64,000 nucleotides of DNA, taken from contig NZ_CP007014.1 of assembly GCF_000452705.1 (NCBI RefSeq), forward strand, positions 124,001 through 188,000. The letters are read 5' to 3'. The stretch comes from Pseudomonas syringae CC1557. Its GTDB lineage: Bacteria > Pseudomonadota > Gammaproteobacteria > Pseudomonadales > Pseudomonadaceae. A model generated the notes under the pieces. The model was not told where the DNA came from, did not search any database, and saw only the letters and a list, made by a program, of their open reading frames with translations. The translations under genes and the position numbers were made by a program. Every line of letters starts with the position of its first letter. Position 1 is the stretch's first letter. Positions 25,001 through 34,893 of the stretch are shown one piece after another.

Positions 25001-25154
25001 AGGCGCTTCTGGCTGAACCTGCCTCTCGCTCACGACCTGCGCAATACAGAAATGTAAAAGGGCGCTCTGATTCGCGAGCAGGTCAGGTTTCTGGCCCGCT
25101 GTGCATGGCGCTGCTCAGCGCTATTGCGCATTGAGAGCAAAGCAGGGAAACGCC

Positions 25155-25430
25155 TTATTCGGCTTTTTCGGTCCCTGCGGCCCCGGAGGCCTTTTCTTCC
25201 AGCTCGGCCATCTTGGCCTCCAGCGCTTCCAGGCGCGCGCGGGTGCGCGCGAGGACGGCCATCTGGCTGTCGAACTCTTCACGGCTGACCAGATCCAGTT
25301 TGCTGAAGCCGCTTTGCAGCAGGGCCTTGAACTGGGTTTCGAATTCGCTACGCGGTACAGGCGTTTCGCCATTGAACAGGCGAGAGGCGTGGCCGCTGAG
25401 AGCGTCAAGAAAGGCTTTGGGCGCGAGCAT
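25155..25430 (-). CDS. ubiK: UbiK, ubiquinone biosynthesis accessory factor
   Basis: A 91-residue protein of the YqiC/UbiK family. Its N-terminal amphipathic part (LAPKAFLDALSGHASRLF) is followed by a C-terminal coiled coil (about 45-85, with the repeated RARLEALEAKMAELEEKA pattern). UbiK trimerises and assists UbiJ and the Ubi enzyme complex in aerobic ubiquinone synthesis. It is transcribed away from glnK, as in other pseudomonads. Confidence 0.9.
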   Translation of the reverse strand: MLAPKAFLDALSGHASRLFNGETPVPRSEFETQFKALLQSGFSKLDLVSREEFDSQMAVLARTRARLEALEAKMAELEEKASGAAGTEKAE

Positions 25431-25531
25431 GGTTATTTTCCTGAATCAGAGGGCGGCAGTGTAACACGCAGTGTCTATAGTCACTTCCAGGTGCGCGATG
25501 CACGCTTATGGAGCGCGGCAACGGGCACATG

Positions 25532-25549
25532 AGCACCATTGCTGTGCAT
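25532..25549 (+). promoter_or_regulatory. Putative NtrC (GlnG) enhancer site upstream of glnK
   Basis: AGCACCATTGCTGTGCAT carries the inverted GCAC/GTGC half-sites of the NtrC consensus (TGCACC-N5-GGTGCA). It is about 75-90 bases upstream of the sigma-54 promoter, the usual enhancer distance. The match is imperfect. Confidence 0.55.
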
Positions 25550-25610
25550 TAGCTCTGTGATGGATCCTGCAAGGTCATGCAAAACAAGCCCAAGGGCCTG
25601 TATTCCATGA

Positions 25611-26186
<576 letters not shown>

Positions 26187-26220
26187 GCCGCCAAACCCCA
26201 ACGCCCCAGGAGAAAACAAT

Positions 26221-27558
26221 ATGACTCTGCGTCAATTCGCAGGGCTCGGTGCCCTGTTGTCCCTAGCAATACCTGGTCTTGCCCTGGCGGCTGATCCAGT
26301 GGCCGAGCCGGTGCTGAACTCTGGCGACACCGCATGGATGCTGACGGCGACCGCTCTGGTCCTGTTCATGACCATTCCCGGCCTCGCGCTGTTCTACGGC
26401 GGCATGGTCCGCTCGAAAAATATTCTTTCCGTGATGATGCAGTGTTTCGCTATTACCGGTCTGATCAGCATTCTGTGGGTCGTCTACGGCTACAGCATCG
26501 CGTTCGACACCACCGGTATGGAAGCGGGCGTCGTCAACTTCAATTCCTTCTTTGGTGGTATGGGTAAAGCGTTTCTGGCGGGTATCACGCCGGCAAGCAT
26601 TACCGGTCCTGCTGCATTGTTCCCTGAGGCGGTGTTCGTCACCTTCCAGATGACCTTTGCGATCATCACGCCTGCTCTGATCGTCGGTGCTTTTGCAGAA
26701 CGCATGAAGTTCTCCGCGATGCTGATCTTCATGGCCATCTGGTTCACGCTGGTCTACGCGCCGATTGCCCACATGGTCTGGGGCGGCGTCGGTGGTCTGT
26801 TGTGGGACTGGGGTGTTCTGGACTTCGCTGGCGGCACCGTGGTGCATATCAACGCTGGTGTAGCCGGTCTGGTAGCCTGCCTGGTACTCGGCAAGCGCAA
26901 AGGCTTCCCAACCACGCCGATGGCTCCGCACAATCTGGGTTACACCCTGATTGGCGCCGCAATGCTCTGGGTTGGCTGGTTTGGTTTCAACGCCGGTTCC
27001 GCTGCTGCAGCCAACGGCACTGCCGGTATGGCGATGCTGGTCACTCAGATCGCGACGGCTGCTGCTGCGCTGGGCTGGATGTTCGCCGAGTGGCTGACGC
27101 ACGGTAAGCCAAGTGCGCTGGGCATCGCGTCGGGTGTGGTTGCCGGTCTGGTTGCCATCACCCCGGCTGCCGGTACTGTCGGCCCGATGGGTTCTCTGAT
27201 CATCGGTCTGGCTGCAGGCGTGATCTGCTTCTTCTGCGCCACCAGCCTGAAACGCAAGCTTGGCTACGACGATTCCCTGGACGCCTTCGGTGTACACGGT
27301 ATCGGCGGTATCGTCGGCGCGATCCTGACCGGCGTGTTTGCAGCCCCGGCCCTGGGCGGCTTCGGCACCGTGACTGACATCGGCGCTCAAGTCTGGATTC
27401 AGTTCAAGGGCGTCGCGTTCACCGTCGTTTACACCGCTATCGTGACCTTCATCATCCTCAAGGTGCTGGATGCCGTGATGGGTCTGCGTGTCACAGACGA
27501 GGAAGAGTCTGTCGGTCTGGACCTTGCGCAACACAACGAGCGTGGCTACAACTTGTAA
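26221..27558 (+). CDS. amtB: AmtB, ammonium channel/transporter
   Basis: 445 residues from the ATG at 26221 (AGGAG upstream). A cleavable signal peptide (about 1-23, ending ALA) is followed by 11 transmembrane helices. The twin pore histidines can be placed in VVHINAGVAGL and DAFGVHGIGGIVGAI, and the AGTVGPMGSLIIG region is conserved. It conducts ammonia/ammonium and is gated by GlnK from the preceding gene. A strong terminator follows. Confidence 0.96.
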   Translation: MTLRQFAGLGALLSLAIPGLALAADPVAEPVLNSGDTAWMLTATALVLFMTIPGLALFYGGMVRSKNILSVMMQCFAITGLISILWVVYGYSIAFDTTGMEAGVVNFNSFFGGMGKAFLAGITPASITGPAALFPEAVFVTFQMTFAIITPALIVGAFAERMKFSAMLIFMAIWFTLVYAPIAHMVWGGVGGLLWDWGVLDFAGGTVVHINAGVAGLVACLVLGKRKGFPTTPMAPHNLGYTLIGAAMLWVGWFGFNAGSAAAANGTAGMAMLVTQIATAAAALGWMFAEWLTHGKPSALGIASGVVAGLVAITPAAGTVGPMGSLIIGLAAGVICFFCATSLKRKLGYDDSLDAFGVHGIGGIVGAILTGVFAAPALGGFGTVTDIGAQVWIQFKGVAFTVVYTAIVTFIILKVLDAVMGLRVTDEEESVGLDLAQHNERGYNL

Positions 27559-27577
27559 GCAGCAGCCCGCAAAAAAG

Positions 27578-27605
27578 AAATGCCCGGTATCCGGGCATTT
27601 TTTTT
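27578..27605 (+). terminator. Rho-independent terminator of glnK-amtB
   Basis: AAATGCCCGG and CCGGGCATTT form a ten-pair stem with a three-base loop and a run of eight T. Confidence 0.92.
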
Positions 27606-27847
27606 GTCTGGCGATTTGTGGATAAACTCTGTGTTTTTGCTGTCATTGATCTTGCCCGCGTCAATGATCCCGGCTCCTGACGCAGCGCAGGTGACGTGGT
27701 TGCGGACGGTGATGTGAGCGTCGTTGAAAGAAGTGTGACGAGCATTGCCACGAAGGTCTTCGTCAGCTTGCAGGGAAGCCGGTTTATTGCGCGCTTTGCT
27801 TTTTTCTCAGTCGAGTTAGAATGCGCGCCGAAGGTGCGGAGAACGGT

Positions 27848-28273
27848 ATGTGGCATCAGTCCAGAATCGCCTTGCGGGCCAGGCCTCGAGGGTTTCATCT
27901 GGTTTCCGACGAAATACAGACAGGTCTGCCCCCGTTGCGGAATTGTCGTGTCGGATTGCTACACTTGTGGCTGCAACATACCTCGGCGTCGTTGACCGTC
28001 AACGAAAATGCCGACCCGGCGGTGCGTCGTGACTTCGAGCGTTTCTTCAACCGTCTGGTGCCTCAGGGCGTGGACGGCTACGAACATGACGACGAAGGCC
28101 CTGATGACTTGCCAGCACATTTCAAGGCCAGCCTGCTGGGCTGTCAGTTGGTTCTACCGGTGACGGAAGGCCGGCTGGCGCTGGGCACCTGGCAAGGTAT
28201 TTATCTAGGCGAACATCGAGACGCTGCTGGATCTCGTAACGTCCTTGCCACCCTCCAGGGTGAATGGATATAA
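27848..28273 (+). CDS. YjbQ family protein (UPF0047, secondary thiamine-phosphate synthase-like)
   Basis: 141 residues from the ATG at 27848 (MWHQSRIAL). The conserved features of the family are present: FHLVSDEI, the [18 protein letters not shown] active-site block (about 47-64) and [13 protein letters not shown] near the C-terminus. Members show weak thiamine-phosphate synthase activity in vitro; the physiological role is open. The same gene follows amtB in other Pseudomonas. Confidence 0.88.
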   Translation: MWHQSRIALRARPRGFHLVSDEIQTGLPPLRNCRVGLLHLWLQHTSASLTVNENADPAVRRDFERFFNRLVPQGVDGYEHDDEGPDDLPAHFKASLLGCQLVLPVTEGRLALGTWQGIYLGEHRDAAGSRNVLATLQGEWI

Positions 28274-28371
28274 CCGCTGGAGTCAGCGGTTGTTGAATTT
28301 TTCCGGCCGCCTTAGTAATTCCGGGTGGTTGGGCTATAACTAATCAGCTTTCGCAAGTCATGAGGTAGAAC

Positions 28372-28701
28372 ATGAGCGACGACGACACTAACGACGATCT
28401 GGTAGACGACCTGGAAGGCGAGGATGACGGTGAAGAGCTTGCAGCTGCTTCCCCGGAAGACGATGCCGTTGAGGTAGACGACTCCGACGTACCGGCGGCA
28501 CCCGCCAAAGGCAAGGCCAAGGCCGCAGTTTCGGTCGAAGAATTGCCCAGCGTAGAAGCCAAGAACAAAGAGCGTGATGCGCTGGCGCGTGCCATGGAAG
28601 AGTTCCTGGCGCGTGGCGGCAAGGTGCAGGAGGTGGAGGCCAATGTGGTCGCCGATCCGCCCAAGAAGCCTGAAAACAAGTATGGCAGCCGTCCTATCTG
28701 A
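28372..28701 (+). CDS. sutA: SutA, RNA-polymerase-associated slow-growth regulator
   Basis: A 109-residue protein with an extremely acidic, disordered N-terminus (about 1-45), an Ala/Lys linker and the conserved helical core and tail (AKNKERDALARAMEEFLARGG, read in two parts about 62-82) ending DPPKKPENKYGSRPI. This matches SutA, which in Pseudomonas aeruginosa binds RNA polymerase and raises expression of ribosomal and maintenance genes in slow growth. It is monocistronic with its own terminator. Confidence 0.88.
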   Translation: MSDDDTNDDLVDDLEGEDDGEELAAASPEDDAVEVDDSDVPAAPAKGKAKAAVSVEELPSVEAKNKERDALARAMEEFLARGGKVQEVEANVVADPPKKPENKYGSRPI

Positions 28702-28726
28702 AGTTGTAACTGCCTTGTGAGAAAAG

Positions 28727-28753
28727 AAAGCCCGCCGTCGCTGCGGGCTTTTT
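28727..28753 (+). terminator. Rho-independent terminator of sutA
   Basis: AAAGCCCGC (28727-28735) pairs with GCGGGCTTT (28743-28751), followed by T residues. Because it is A-rich on the other side, it may also serve the convergent HAD gene. Confidence 0.9.
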
Positions 28754-28780
28754 CTTGGGCGCGTTTCACCGTCGCAGAGA

Positions 28781-29473
28781 TCAAGCCCAGCGGGCGAGCA
28801 CTTCCGGCAGCTGCGACAGGTTGTGAATTTCGGCGTCCGGCAACCGGTCGGCATCCCAGGCTTTGCCTTGCGGGTTGTACCAGATGGCGCGCATGCCAGC
28901 CTGTTGTGCACCTGCGATATCGTCGCTGGGGTGGTCGCCGACGTGGACAGCCACGCTGGCGTCCGCGTTGCCGCGCCTGAGCGCCTCCAGAAACAGTGCC
29001 GGGTCGGGTTTGCCTATGCCCAGGTCCTCGGCGCACAGGGCAAAGGCAAAGTAATCCGCCAGGCCCAGCCGCCGCACATCGGCATTGCCGTTGGTGATGA
29101 CGCCCAGGGTGAAGGTTTTGGCAAGAATTTCCAGAGTCGGCTGCACATCGGGGAAAATCTGCACCTTATGGCGACCCTGCAGAAACACCTCAAAGGCCTG
29201 ATCCGCCAGATCCTGCGCTTCGTCGGGTTCGTAACCAGCGTCCTCAAGGGCATGAAACAGCACCCGCCGACGCAACGCGCTGATTCGGTGCTTCAAGGAG
29301 GGATCAGCGGCCACCAGGCGTGAGCGGATTTCCCAGAGATGCTCGACGGGAACGGGGCCGAGCTTTGGCGCGTGCTCGGCCAGCCAGTCACGCAGCGAGG
29401 CTTCTGCGCCGACAATGGCAGGCGCGGTATCCCAAAGCGTGTCATCAAGGTCGAACGTCACCAGCTTAATCAT
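28781..29473 (-). CDS. HAD-family hydrolase (YigB-like phosphatase)
   Basis: 230 residues from the ATG at 29473, which overlaps the end of xerC by eight bases; longer in-frame extensions run through xerC and lack domain content. HAD motifs are present: motif [11 protein letters not shown] (about 6-15), motif II ITNGN, motif III Lys in [10 protein letters not shown], and motif [14 protein letters not shown]. Position after xerC matches YigB, a flavin-precursor phosphatase of riboflavin synthesis in E. coli, but the substrate here is unverified. Confidence 0.9.
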   Translation of the reverse strand: MIKLVTFDLDDTLWDTAPAIVGAEASLRDWLAEHAPKLGPVPVEHLWEIRSRLVAADPSLKHRISALRRRVLFHALEDAGYEPDEAQDLADQAFEVFLQGRHKVQIFPDVQPTLEILAKTFTLGVITNGNADVRRLGLADYFAFALCAEDLGIGKPDPALFLEALRRGNADASVAVHVGDHPSDDIAGAQQAGMRAIWYNPQGKAWDADRLPDAEIHNLSQLPEVLARWA

Positions 29474-30365
29474 CTGCAGATCCTTTACGTTTGGCTCGTG
29501 GATGAGCACTGTCATAGACAGTTGCCAGATGCTGAAAGTCCAGATGAGTGTAGATCTGCGTGGTTTTGATATCGGCGTGACCGAGCAGCTCCTGCACGGC
29601 GCGCAGGTCTTGCGATGACTCCAGCAGATGGCTGGCAAATGAATGACGCAGCATGTGCGGGTGCAGGTTCTGGCCAAGCTCGCGCTCCCCGGCGGCCTTC
29701 ACCCGATTCTGCACTGCACGTGGGCCGAGCCGTTTGCCGTGCTGACTGACGAACACCGCATCGTCCTGCGGGTTGGTCAGGGCGCGCAACGGTAGCCAGG
29801 ACTCCAGCGCCTTGCGAGCCTTGCTGCCTACCGGCAAAACGCGAGTCTTGCTGCCTTTGCCGAGCACTTGCACCAGCCCGGCGCGCAGGTCCAGCTGATC
29901 AAGGTTCAGGCCGGTCAGTTCGGACAGCCGCAACCCTGATGAGTAAAGCAGTTCCAGGATGGCCTGGTCGCGCTGGGCCAGAAAGTCTTCCTCGATGCCG
30001 CCGTCGAGCAGTTGCGCTGCACGGTCGGTGTCCAGCGTCTTGGGCAGGCGTCGCTCGCCTTTGGGCGGCGACAGACCATTCGCGGGGTCGTGCTGGCAGA
30101 GGCCTTCCCGGTTCAGGTATTTGTAGAAACCCCGCACGGCCGAGAGCATGCGGGCCAGGCTGCGCGAGGACTGGCCCTGTTGATGTTGACGAGCCGTGAA
30201 GCTGCGCAGGTGCTGGATGTCCAGAGCGGTCCAACTGGACAGCCCGGCTTTCTGACAGAACGCGAGCACCTTGCCCAGATCGCGTCGGTAGGCTTCAAGC
30301 GTGTGCGGCGACACCTGGCGCTCACTGCGCAGGTGCATGCAGTAGGCGTCCAGATGCTGTTCCAT
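29466..30365 (-). CDS. xerC: XerC tyrosine recombinase for chromosome dimer resolution
   Basis: 299 residues. An N-terminal SAM-like core-binding domain (about 1-90) precedes the catalytic domain with Arg in SSGLRLSEL, the HxxR pair in [11 protein letters not shown], His in [10 protein letters not shown] and nucleophile Tyr in IYTHLD. XerC with XerD acts at dif near the terminus. It lies in the dapF-DUF484-xerC-HAD order conserved across gammaproteobacteria, so it is the core enzyme and not a mobile-element integrase. Confidence 0.96.
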   Translation of the reverse strand: MEQHLDAYCMHLRSERQVSPHTLEAYRRDLGKVLAFCQKAGLSSWTALDIQHLRSFTARQHQQGQSSRSLARMLSAVRGFYKYLNREGLCQHDPANGLSPPKGERRLPKTLDTDRAAQLLDGGIEEDFLAQRDQAILELLYSSGLRLSELTGLNLDQLDLRAGLVQVLGKGSKTRVLPVGSKARKALESWLPLRALTNPQDDAVFVSQHGKRLGPRAVQNRVKAAGERELGQNLHPHMLRHSFASHLLESSQDLRAVQELLGHADIKTTQIYTHLDFQHLATVYDSAHPRAKRKGSADD

Positions 30366-30367
30366 AG

Positions 30368-31102
30368 CTAGCGCACCGAACGTAGCGAGTGCGCGAAGTG
30401 GGGCAGCAGGCGGCTCAGTACATCGGCGATGTAACTGAGGAACAGGGTGCCGACCGAGCTTTTGTAGTGTTGAGGATCACGGCTGCCGATGGCCAGCACA
30501 CCGTGCAGGCCCAGATGGTTGAGGCTGGCAATTGCGGTGGAACCGACTTCCTTGGCTTGATCTTCGCCAAACAGAAAGGCCAGCTCATGTTCACGCAGGG
30601 CGCCGCAAACGATTTTCTCGCCAATCAGACCACCAATGGCTTTCTGGGCTTCGGCATTGCTGACCCAGCGGCCGACTTGCATCGGGGTATCGCTGAACAG
30701 GATCAGGCTGACGAAAGGCACCTGAAAGTCCTGGCGCAGGCTGTCTTCTACTGCAATGACGAGCTCGTCCAGGCTGGTGGCATCCATCAGCGCGAGGTTC
30801 AGGCGGCGGGTCTTTTCGAACAGTCGATCGTTGTCGCGTGCGACGTCCATCAGTTGTGAGAGGCGATGGCGCATTTCGATATTGCGTTCGCGCAGCAGTT
30901 TGAGCTGGCGCTCGACCAGCGAAACAGTGTCGCCACGCTGGTGAGGAATTCGCATCGAGACGAGCAGTTCATCGTGCTCGGCGAAGAATTCGGGATGCTC
31001 AAGCAGGAAGGCGATAACCGCCTCTGCTTCGAGGTCTGGCGCTGCGCTATCGACAGGCGATTCGCTGGGGGTGCCGGTGGAAGCTGGAGGCTGGTCGGTC
31101 AT
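30368..31102 (-). CDS. DUF484 (GAF-like) family protein
   Basis: A 244-residue protein. An acidic N-terminus (about 1-30) is followed by the DUF484 signature [22 protein letters not shown] (about 33-54, split here for reading) and a central coiled coil, then a GAF-like domain with [24 protein letters not shown] sequence. It always lies between dapF and xerC. The function is unknown; its gene ends two bases before xerC begins. Confidence 0.9.
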   Translation of the reverse strand: MTDQPPASTGTPSESPVDSAAPDLEAEAVIAFLLEHPEFFAEHDELLVSMRIPHQRGDTVSLVERQLKLLRERNIEMRHRLSQLMDVARDNDRLFEKTRRLNLALMDATSLDELVIAVEDSLRQDFQVPFVSLILFSDTPMQVGRWVSNAEAQKAIGGLIGEKIVCGALREHELAFLFGEDQAKEVGSTAIASLNHLGLHGVLAIGSRDPQHYKSSVGTLFLSYIADVLSRLLPHFAHSLRSVR

Positions 31103-31115
31103 CGTATGTACTCGC

Positions 31116-31946
31116 TTAAAGACGAACTTGGCCTTCGTAGACCCGAGTCGCAGGGCCGGTCATCATCACGGAGTGTCCCGGGCCGGCCCATTCGATGGAC
31201 AGGCGACCTCCGGGCAGGTCGATCAACAGGGGCGAGTCCATCCAGCCTTGGCTGATGGCGGCCACTGCTGCTGCACAGGCACCGGTGCCACAGGCCTGGG
31301 TTTCCCCGGCACCGCGTTCCCAGACACGCAACTGCGCACGCTGGCGGTCCACCACGTGGAGGAAGCCGACGTTGACCCGCGCCGGAAAGCGCGGGTGGTG
31401 TTCAAGTTTCGGCCCCAGTTCATGCACCGGCGCATTGTTAATGTCATCGACCCGTAGCACGGCGTGAGGATTGCCCATCGATACCGCGGCCAGCTCGACG
31501 TTCTGTCCGTCGACTTCGACCGAGTAACGTGTTGCCTGCTCGGGTGCCTGAAAGGGGATGTCTGCCGGAACGAAGCGCGGCGGGCCCATGTCGACACTGA
31601 TCTGCCCGTCGCTGCGGATATCCAGTTCGATGATGCCGCCTTTGGTCTCGACCCGTATCTGTTTTTTGGCAGTCAGGCGCTTGTCGAGCACGAAGCGCGC
31701 GAAACAGCGTGCGCCATTGCCGCACTGTTCGACCTCGGAACCGTCCGAGTTGAAGATGCGATAGCGAAAGTCCACATCCGGGTTGTTCGGAGCCTCGACC
31801 AGCAATAGCTGGTCAAAACCGATACCCGTGTGGCGGTCGCCCCACTGTTTGGCGTGCTTGGGCAGGATATGCGCGTGCTGACTCACCAGGTCCAGGACCA
31901 TGAAGTCGTTACCCAGCCCGTGCATCTTGGTAAAACGCAGCAGCAT
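31116..31946 (-). CDS. dapF: DapF, diaminopimelate epimerase
   Basis: 276 residues from the ATG at 31946. The two catalytic cysteines are visible in EQCGNGARC (about residue 75) and ACGTGACA (about 218), and the N-terminus [15 protein letters not shown] is diagnostic. It interconverts LL- and meso-diaminopimelate, the last step before lysine and the source of the peptidoglycan cross-linking residue. It directly follows lysA, the next enzyme in the pathway. Confidence 0.97.
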   Translation of the reverse strand: MLLRFTKMHGLGNDFMVLDLVSQHAHILPKHAKQWGDRHTGIGFDQLLLVEAPNNPDVDFRYRIFNSDGSEVEQCGNGARCFARFVLDKRLTAKKQIRVETKGGIIELDIRSDGQISVDMGPPRFVPADIPFQAPEQATRYSVEVDGQNVELAAVSMGNPHAVLRVDDINNAPVHELGPKLEHHPRFPARVNVGFLHVVDRQRAQLRVWERGAGETQACGTGACAAAVAAISQGWMDSPLLIDLPGGRLSIEWAGPGHSVMMTGPATRVYEGQVRL

Positions 31947-31950
31947 GGGG

Positions 31951-33198
31951 TTACTCCGGCAGCAGGCTTTCGCCAGCGAACAGCTCGGCCACGGTTTCGC
32001 GACGACGCACTTCAAACGCCTGGGAACCGTCGACCAGTACCTCAGCGGCGCGGCCACGTGTGTTGTAGTTCGAGCTCATGACAAAACCGTAAGCGCCAGC
32101 CGAGTGCACCGCCAGCAGATCGCCTTCGGCCAGTGCCAGTTCGCGGCCTTTGGCAAGGAAGTCGCCGGTTTCGCAGATCGGCCCTACGATGTCGTAGGCA
32201 CGCGGTTCGCTGTCACGCGGGCGTACCGCTGTGACGTCCATCCAGGCTTGATACAGGGCTGGTCGGATCAGGTCGTTCATCGCCGCATCGACGATGGCGA
32301 AATCCTTGTGCTCGGTGTGCTTGAGGTACTCGATTCGGGTGAGCAGCACGCCCGCATTGGCTACAATAAAGCGCCCCGGTTCGAACAGCAGGCCCAGATC
32401 GCGACCGGCAAGACGCTCGCGCACGGCCTTGATGTAGTCAGCCGCCAACGGCGGCTCTTCATCGCGGTAACGCACGCCAAGACCGCCACCCAGGTCGATG
32501 TGGTGCAGATGAATGCCGCAATCGCCCAGACGGTCGACCAGATCCAGCAGGCGATCCAGTGCATCGATAAAGGGTTCAAGGGTGGTCAGTTGTGAACCGA
32601 TATGGCAATCGACACCGATGATTTCCAGATTCGGCAACTGCGAGGCGCGAATGTAAACGTCTTCGGCAGCAGCAATGGCAATGCCGAACTTGTTTTCTTT
32701 CAGACCTGTGGAAATGTACGGGTGGGTGCCGGCATCCACGTCCGGATTGACGCGTAGCGAAATCGGCGCACGAACATTGAGTTCGGCAGCCACTTCCTGC
32801 AAGCGCTCAAGCTCGTCGGTGGACTCGACATTGAAGCAATGCACGCCGACTTCAAGCGCACGGCGCATGTCTTCGCGGGTCTTGCCGACGCCGGAAAACA
32901 CGATTTTTTCCGCCTTGCCGCCAGCCGCCAGCACGCGCTCCAGCTCACCACGCGAAACGATGTCAAAACCGGCGCCAAGACGCGCCAGGACATTGAGTAC
33001 ACCCAGGTTGGAGTTGGCCTTGACCGCAAAGCAGACCAGATGCGGCATGCCGCTCAGCGCATCGGCGTAGGCTCGGTATTGCGCTTCGATGTGAGCGCGC
33101 GAGTAGACATAGGTCGGCGTACCGAAGCGCTCGGCAATGCCAGACAAGGCTACCCCTTCCGCGAACAGCTCACCGTCGCGGTAGTTGAAGGCGTCCAT
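31951..33198 (-). CDS. lysA: LysA, diaminopimelate decarboxylase
   Basis: A 415-residue PLP enzyme of fold type III. The Schiff-base Lys is in [11 protein letters not shown] (about 58-68), the phosphate-binding Gly-rich loop is in [10 protein letters not shown], and the second active-site part [11 protein letters not shown] contains the Cys that reaches across the dimer. It decarboxylates meso-diaminopimelate to lysine. It is four bases from dapF and ten from lptM in one operon. Confidence 0.97.
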   Translation of the reverse strand: MDAFNYRDGELFAEGVALSGIAERFGTPTYVYSRAHIEAQYRAYADALSGMPHLVCFAVKANSNLGVLNVLARLGAGFDIVSRGELERVLAAGGKAEKIVFSGVGKTREDMRRALEVGVHCFNVESTDELERLQEVAAELNVRAPISLRVNPDVDAGTHPYISTGLKENKFGIAIAAAEDVYIRASQLPNLEIIGVDCHIGSQLTTLEPFIDALDRLLDLVDRLGDCGIHLHHIDLGGGLGVRYRDEEPPLAADYIKAVRERLAGRDLGLLFEPGRFIVANAGVLLTRIEYLKHTEHKDFAIVDAAMNDLIRPALYQAWMDVTAVRPRDSEPRAYDIVGPICETGDFLAKGRELALAEGDLLAVHSAGAYGFVMSSNYNTRGRAAEVLVDGSQAFEVRRRETVAELFAGESLLPE

Positions 33199-33207
33199 GG
33201 AGTTCCC

Positions 33208-33354
33208 TTAAAGGTGCTTGTGCGATTGCGATTTGGCTTGTTCTTCCGGGGTTTTGGTGTCATCCGGCAGATACAGCGGGCCTTTCTGGCCGCAGGCTGT
33301 AACAAGACACGCGACCGCGACAAGCGCAGCAAGCGAAGAGATCAGGCGCTTCAT
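33208..33354 (-). CDS. lptM: LptM (YifL-type) small lipoprotein
   Basis: 48 residues from the ATG at 33354 (AAGGA upstream). A lipoprotein signal peptide ends at the lipobox VTAC (Cys near residue 21), followed by the family motif GQKGPLYLPDD. LptM stabilises the LptDE complex that inserts lipopolysaccharide into the outer membrane in E. coli. It is conserved immediately upstream of lysA. Confidence 0.92.
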   Translation of the reverse strand: MKRLISSLAALVAVACLVTACGQKGPLYLPDDTKTPEEQAKSQSHKHL

Positions 33355-33560
33355 GGCGAAATCCTTTGTAAAAGCATTAATTGCGCCCGAGTATACCGAC
33401 CACCCGGCAGCTTGCCTATGCGAGGGGCCTCCCGTCTGGCGGGCCTCGGGCATTAAAACGTTCATGAAACACAAACTGACGGGTAAGCTTTGCATTTGCC
33501 TGGCAGCGTCCGTATCTTGCCCGTCTGCGCCATCAGCAGACAATTATCGAGGTTTCCGTA

Positions 33561-33893
33561 ATGAGTTTGACCGAAGCGCGCTTTCACGATCTGGTCGATG
33601 CGACTCAGCAGAATATCGAAGACGTATTCGACGAGAGTGGTCTGGATGTGGACCTGGAAAACTCGGCCGGTGTACTGACCGTCAAGTTTGAAGGCGGCAC
33701 GCAGCTTATTTTCAGCCGTCAGGAGCCGCTGCGTCAGCTCTGGCTGGCCGCCAAATCGGGTGGTTTTCACTTCGACTACAACGAAGAGAACCAGTGCTGG
33801 GCCTGTGATTCCAGTGATGAGCTGCTGAGCGAGATGCTGGAACGCTTTACCGTCGAGCAGGCTGGCGTCGAGCTTGATTTTTCCGAGATCTGA
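33561..33893 (+). CDS. cyaY: CyaY, bacterial frataxin
   Basis: A 110-residue protein. The acidic first helix that binds iron (FHDLVDATQQNIEDVFDESG, about 8-27) and the beta-sheet core with QLIFSRQEPLRQLWLA and the GFHFDY-like segment are present. It modulates iron-sulfur cluster assembly through IscS. It is divergent from lptM-lysA, an arrangement found throughout Pseudomonas. Confidence 0.95.
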   Translation: MSLTEARFHDLVDATQQNIEDVFDESGLDVDLENSAGVLTVKFEGGTQLIFSRQEPLRQLWLAAKSGGFHFDYNEENQCWACDSSDELLSEMLERFTVEQAGVELDFSEI

Positions 33894-33895
33894 TT

Positions 33896-34132
33896 GTGAG
33901 CCAGACACCCGCTCGACCGCCCAAACCGCTTTTCAGCAACGTCAGCCCGGCGGTGGCATCGCCTTGTATCAGCCTGTGTCGGCTTGATGAACAGAAGGTA
34001 TGCCTGGGATGCTTTCGCCACGTTGAAGACATCCGCGAATGGCGTTCTGCCGATGATGATCGGCGTCGGCAGATTCGCCGTGACGCATATGAACGGCGCG
34101 CTGGCTTCGAGGCCGGCCAGACTGCCGGCTGA
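33896..34132 (+). CDS. DUF1289 small zinc-binding protein
   Basis: 78 residues with a GTG start two bases after cyaY. The SPCISLCRLDEQKVCLGCFR motif (about 22-41) carries the four cysteines of the family, followed by a basic helical tail. The function is unknown; some members are annotated as cytoplasmic Fe-S or zinc proteins. It is probably translationally coupled to cyaY. Confidence 0.85.
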   Translation: MSQTPARPPKPLFSNVSPAVASPCISLCRLDEQKVCLGCFRHVEDIREWRSADDDRRRQIRRDAYERRAGFEAGQTAG

Positions 34133-34204
34133 GACCTTGCCGGGTTGTGTATTTGTTGCGCTGTGTTAGTGTCGAAGGCTGCTTCTCCAGGTAGAGAAGC
34201 TCGT

Positions 34205-34236
34205 AAACCCCGCCCGCACCGGCGGGGTTTTGTTTT
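34205..34236 (+). terminator. Rho-independent terminator after cyaY-DUF1289
   Basis: AAACCCCGCC and GGCGGGGTTT make a ten-pair stem with a six-base loop and a T-rich tail, just upstream of rnk. Confidence 0.9.
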
Positions 34237-34268
34237 ATTCATGGAGAATAAAGGAGTCTGCCCAGACC

Positions 34269-34676
34269 ATGACCACAGCACCTTCTATCATCCTCACCCG
34301 GCTCGACGTACAGCGTCTCGAGACTCTCATCGACAGCCAGGACGAAGACACGCCGGGCCTCCAGGCGCTACAGGCCGAACTGGACCGCGCCGAACAAGTG
34401 GTTGGCCACGATGAAGTGCCTGCGGGCGTGGTGACCATGAACTCACGTGTGCACTGCCGTGAAGAAGTCAGTGGCAAGGACTACCACCTGAAACTGGTCT
34501 ATCCGCAGGATGCAGGCGTAGACGGCACCGTCTCGGTCCTCGCGCCCATGGGCTCGGCCCTGCTTGGCCTGCAAGTCGGCCAGCATATCGACTGGCCCGC
34601 CCCGGGTGGCAAGACCCTCAAACTGACGTTGCTGGCGGTCGAGTATCAGCCGGAAGCTGCGGGTGAGTACGAGTAA
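34269..34676 (+). CDS. rnk: Rnk, nucleoside diphosphate kinase regulator
   Basis: 135 residues from the ATG at 34269. It has a short N-terminal coiled coil (about 12-45) and a GreA/GreB-like C-terminal domain with MNSRVHC, LVYPQDAG and the SVLAPMGSALLGLQVGQ stretch. Rnk binds RNA polymerase and affects nucleotide pools and alginate-related phenotypes in Pseudomonas. It lies behind its own promoter downstream of a strong terminator. Confidence 0.92.
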   Translation: MTTAPSIILTRLDVQRLETLIDSQDEDTPGLQALQAELDRAEQVVGHDEVPAGVVTMNSRVHCREEVSGKDYHLKLVYPQDAGVDGTVSVLAPMGSALLGLQVGQHIDWPAPGGKTLKLTLLAVEYQPEAAGEYE

Positions 34677-34730
34677 GCGAAATCGTTACATCTCGTTTCC
34701 GCCCCTGCCTGATAAAATCTGACGCTCGTG

Positions 34731-34775
34731 CCAATGCTCCGCGTTGGCATGCCGTTCGTGACGCTCTGCGTCACA
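34731..34775. repeat. Extragenic palindromic repeat (two hairpins)
   Basis: GCCAATGCTCCGCGTTGGC (34731-34749) and GTGACGCTCTGCGTCAC (34759-34775) are two palindromes. The second recurs unchanged at 53870-53886, next to a related first palindrome. The layout is that of a dispersed intergenic repeat, here between rnk and cyaA. Confidence 0.75.
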
Positions 34776-34893
34776 AATCTTCAGTCCGACGAAAACGGTG
34801 CCCTTAAACGAAACTCAGGCTTTAACAGCGCCTGTATCTCGTACGGCCTGAAGCAGGCGTCAACGCTTCAATGTGTGAGCGCGGCACAGATAC

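Noticed and set aside
29466..30365. Tyrosine recombinase as evidence of a mobile element
   Set aside because: Its place between DUF484 and the HAD gene in the dapF-lysA neighbourhood identifies it as the chromosomal XerC.
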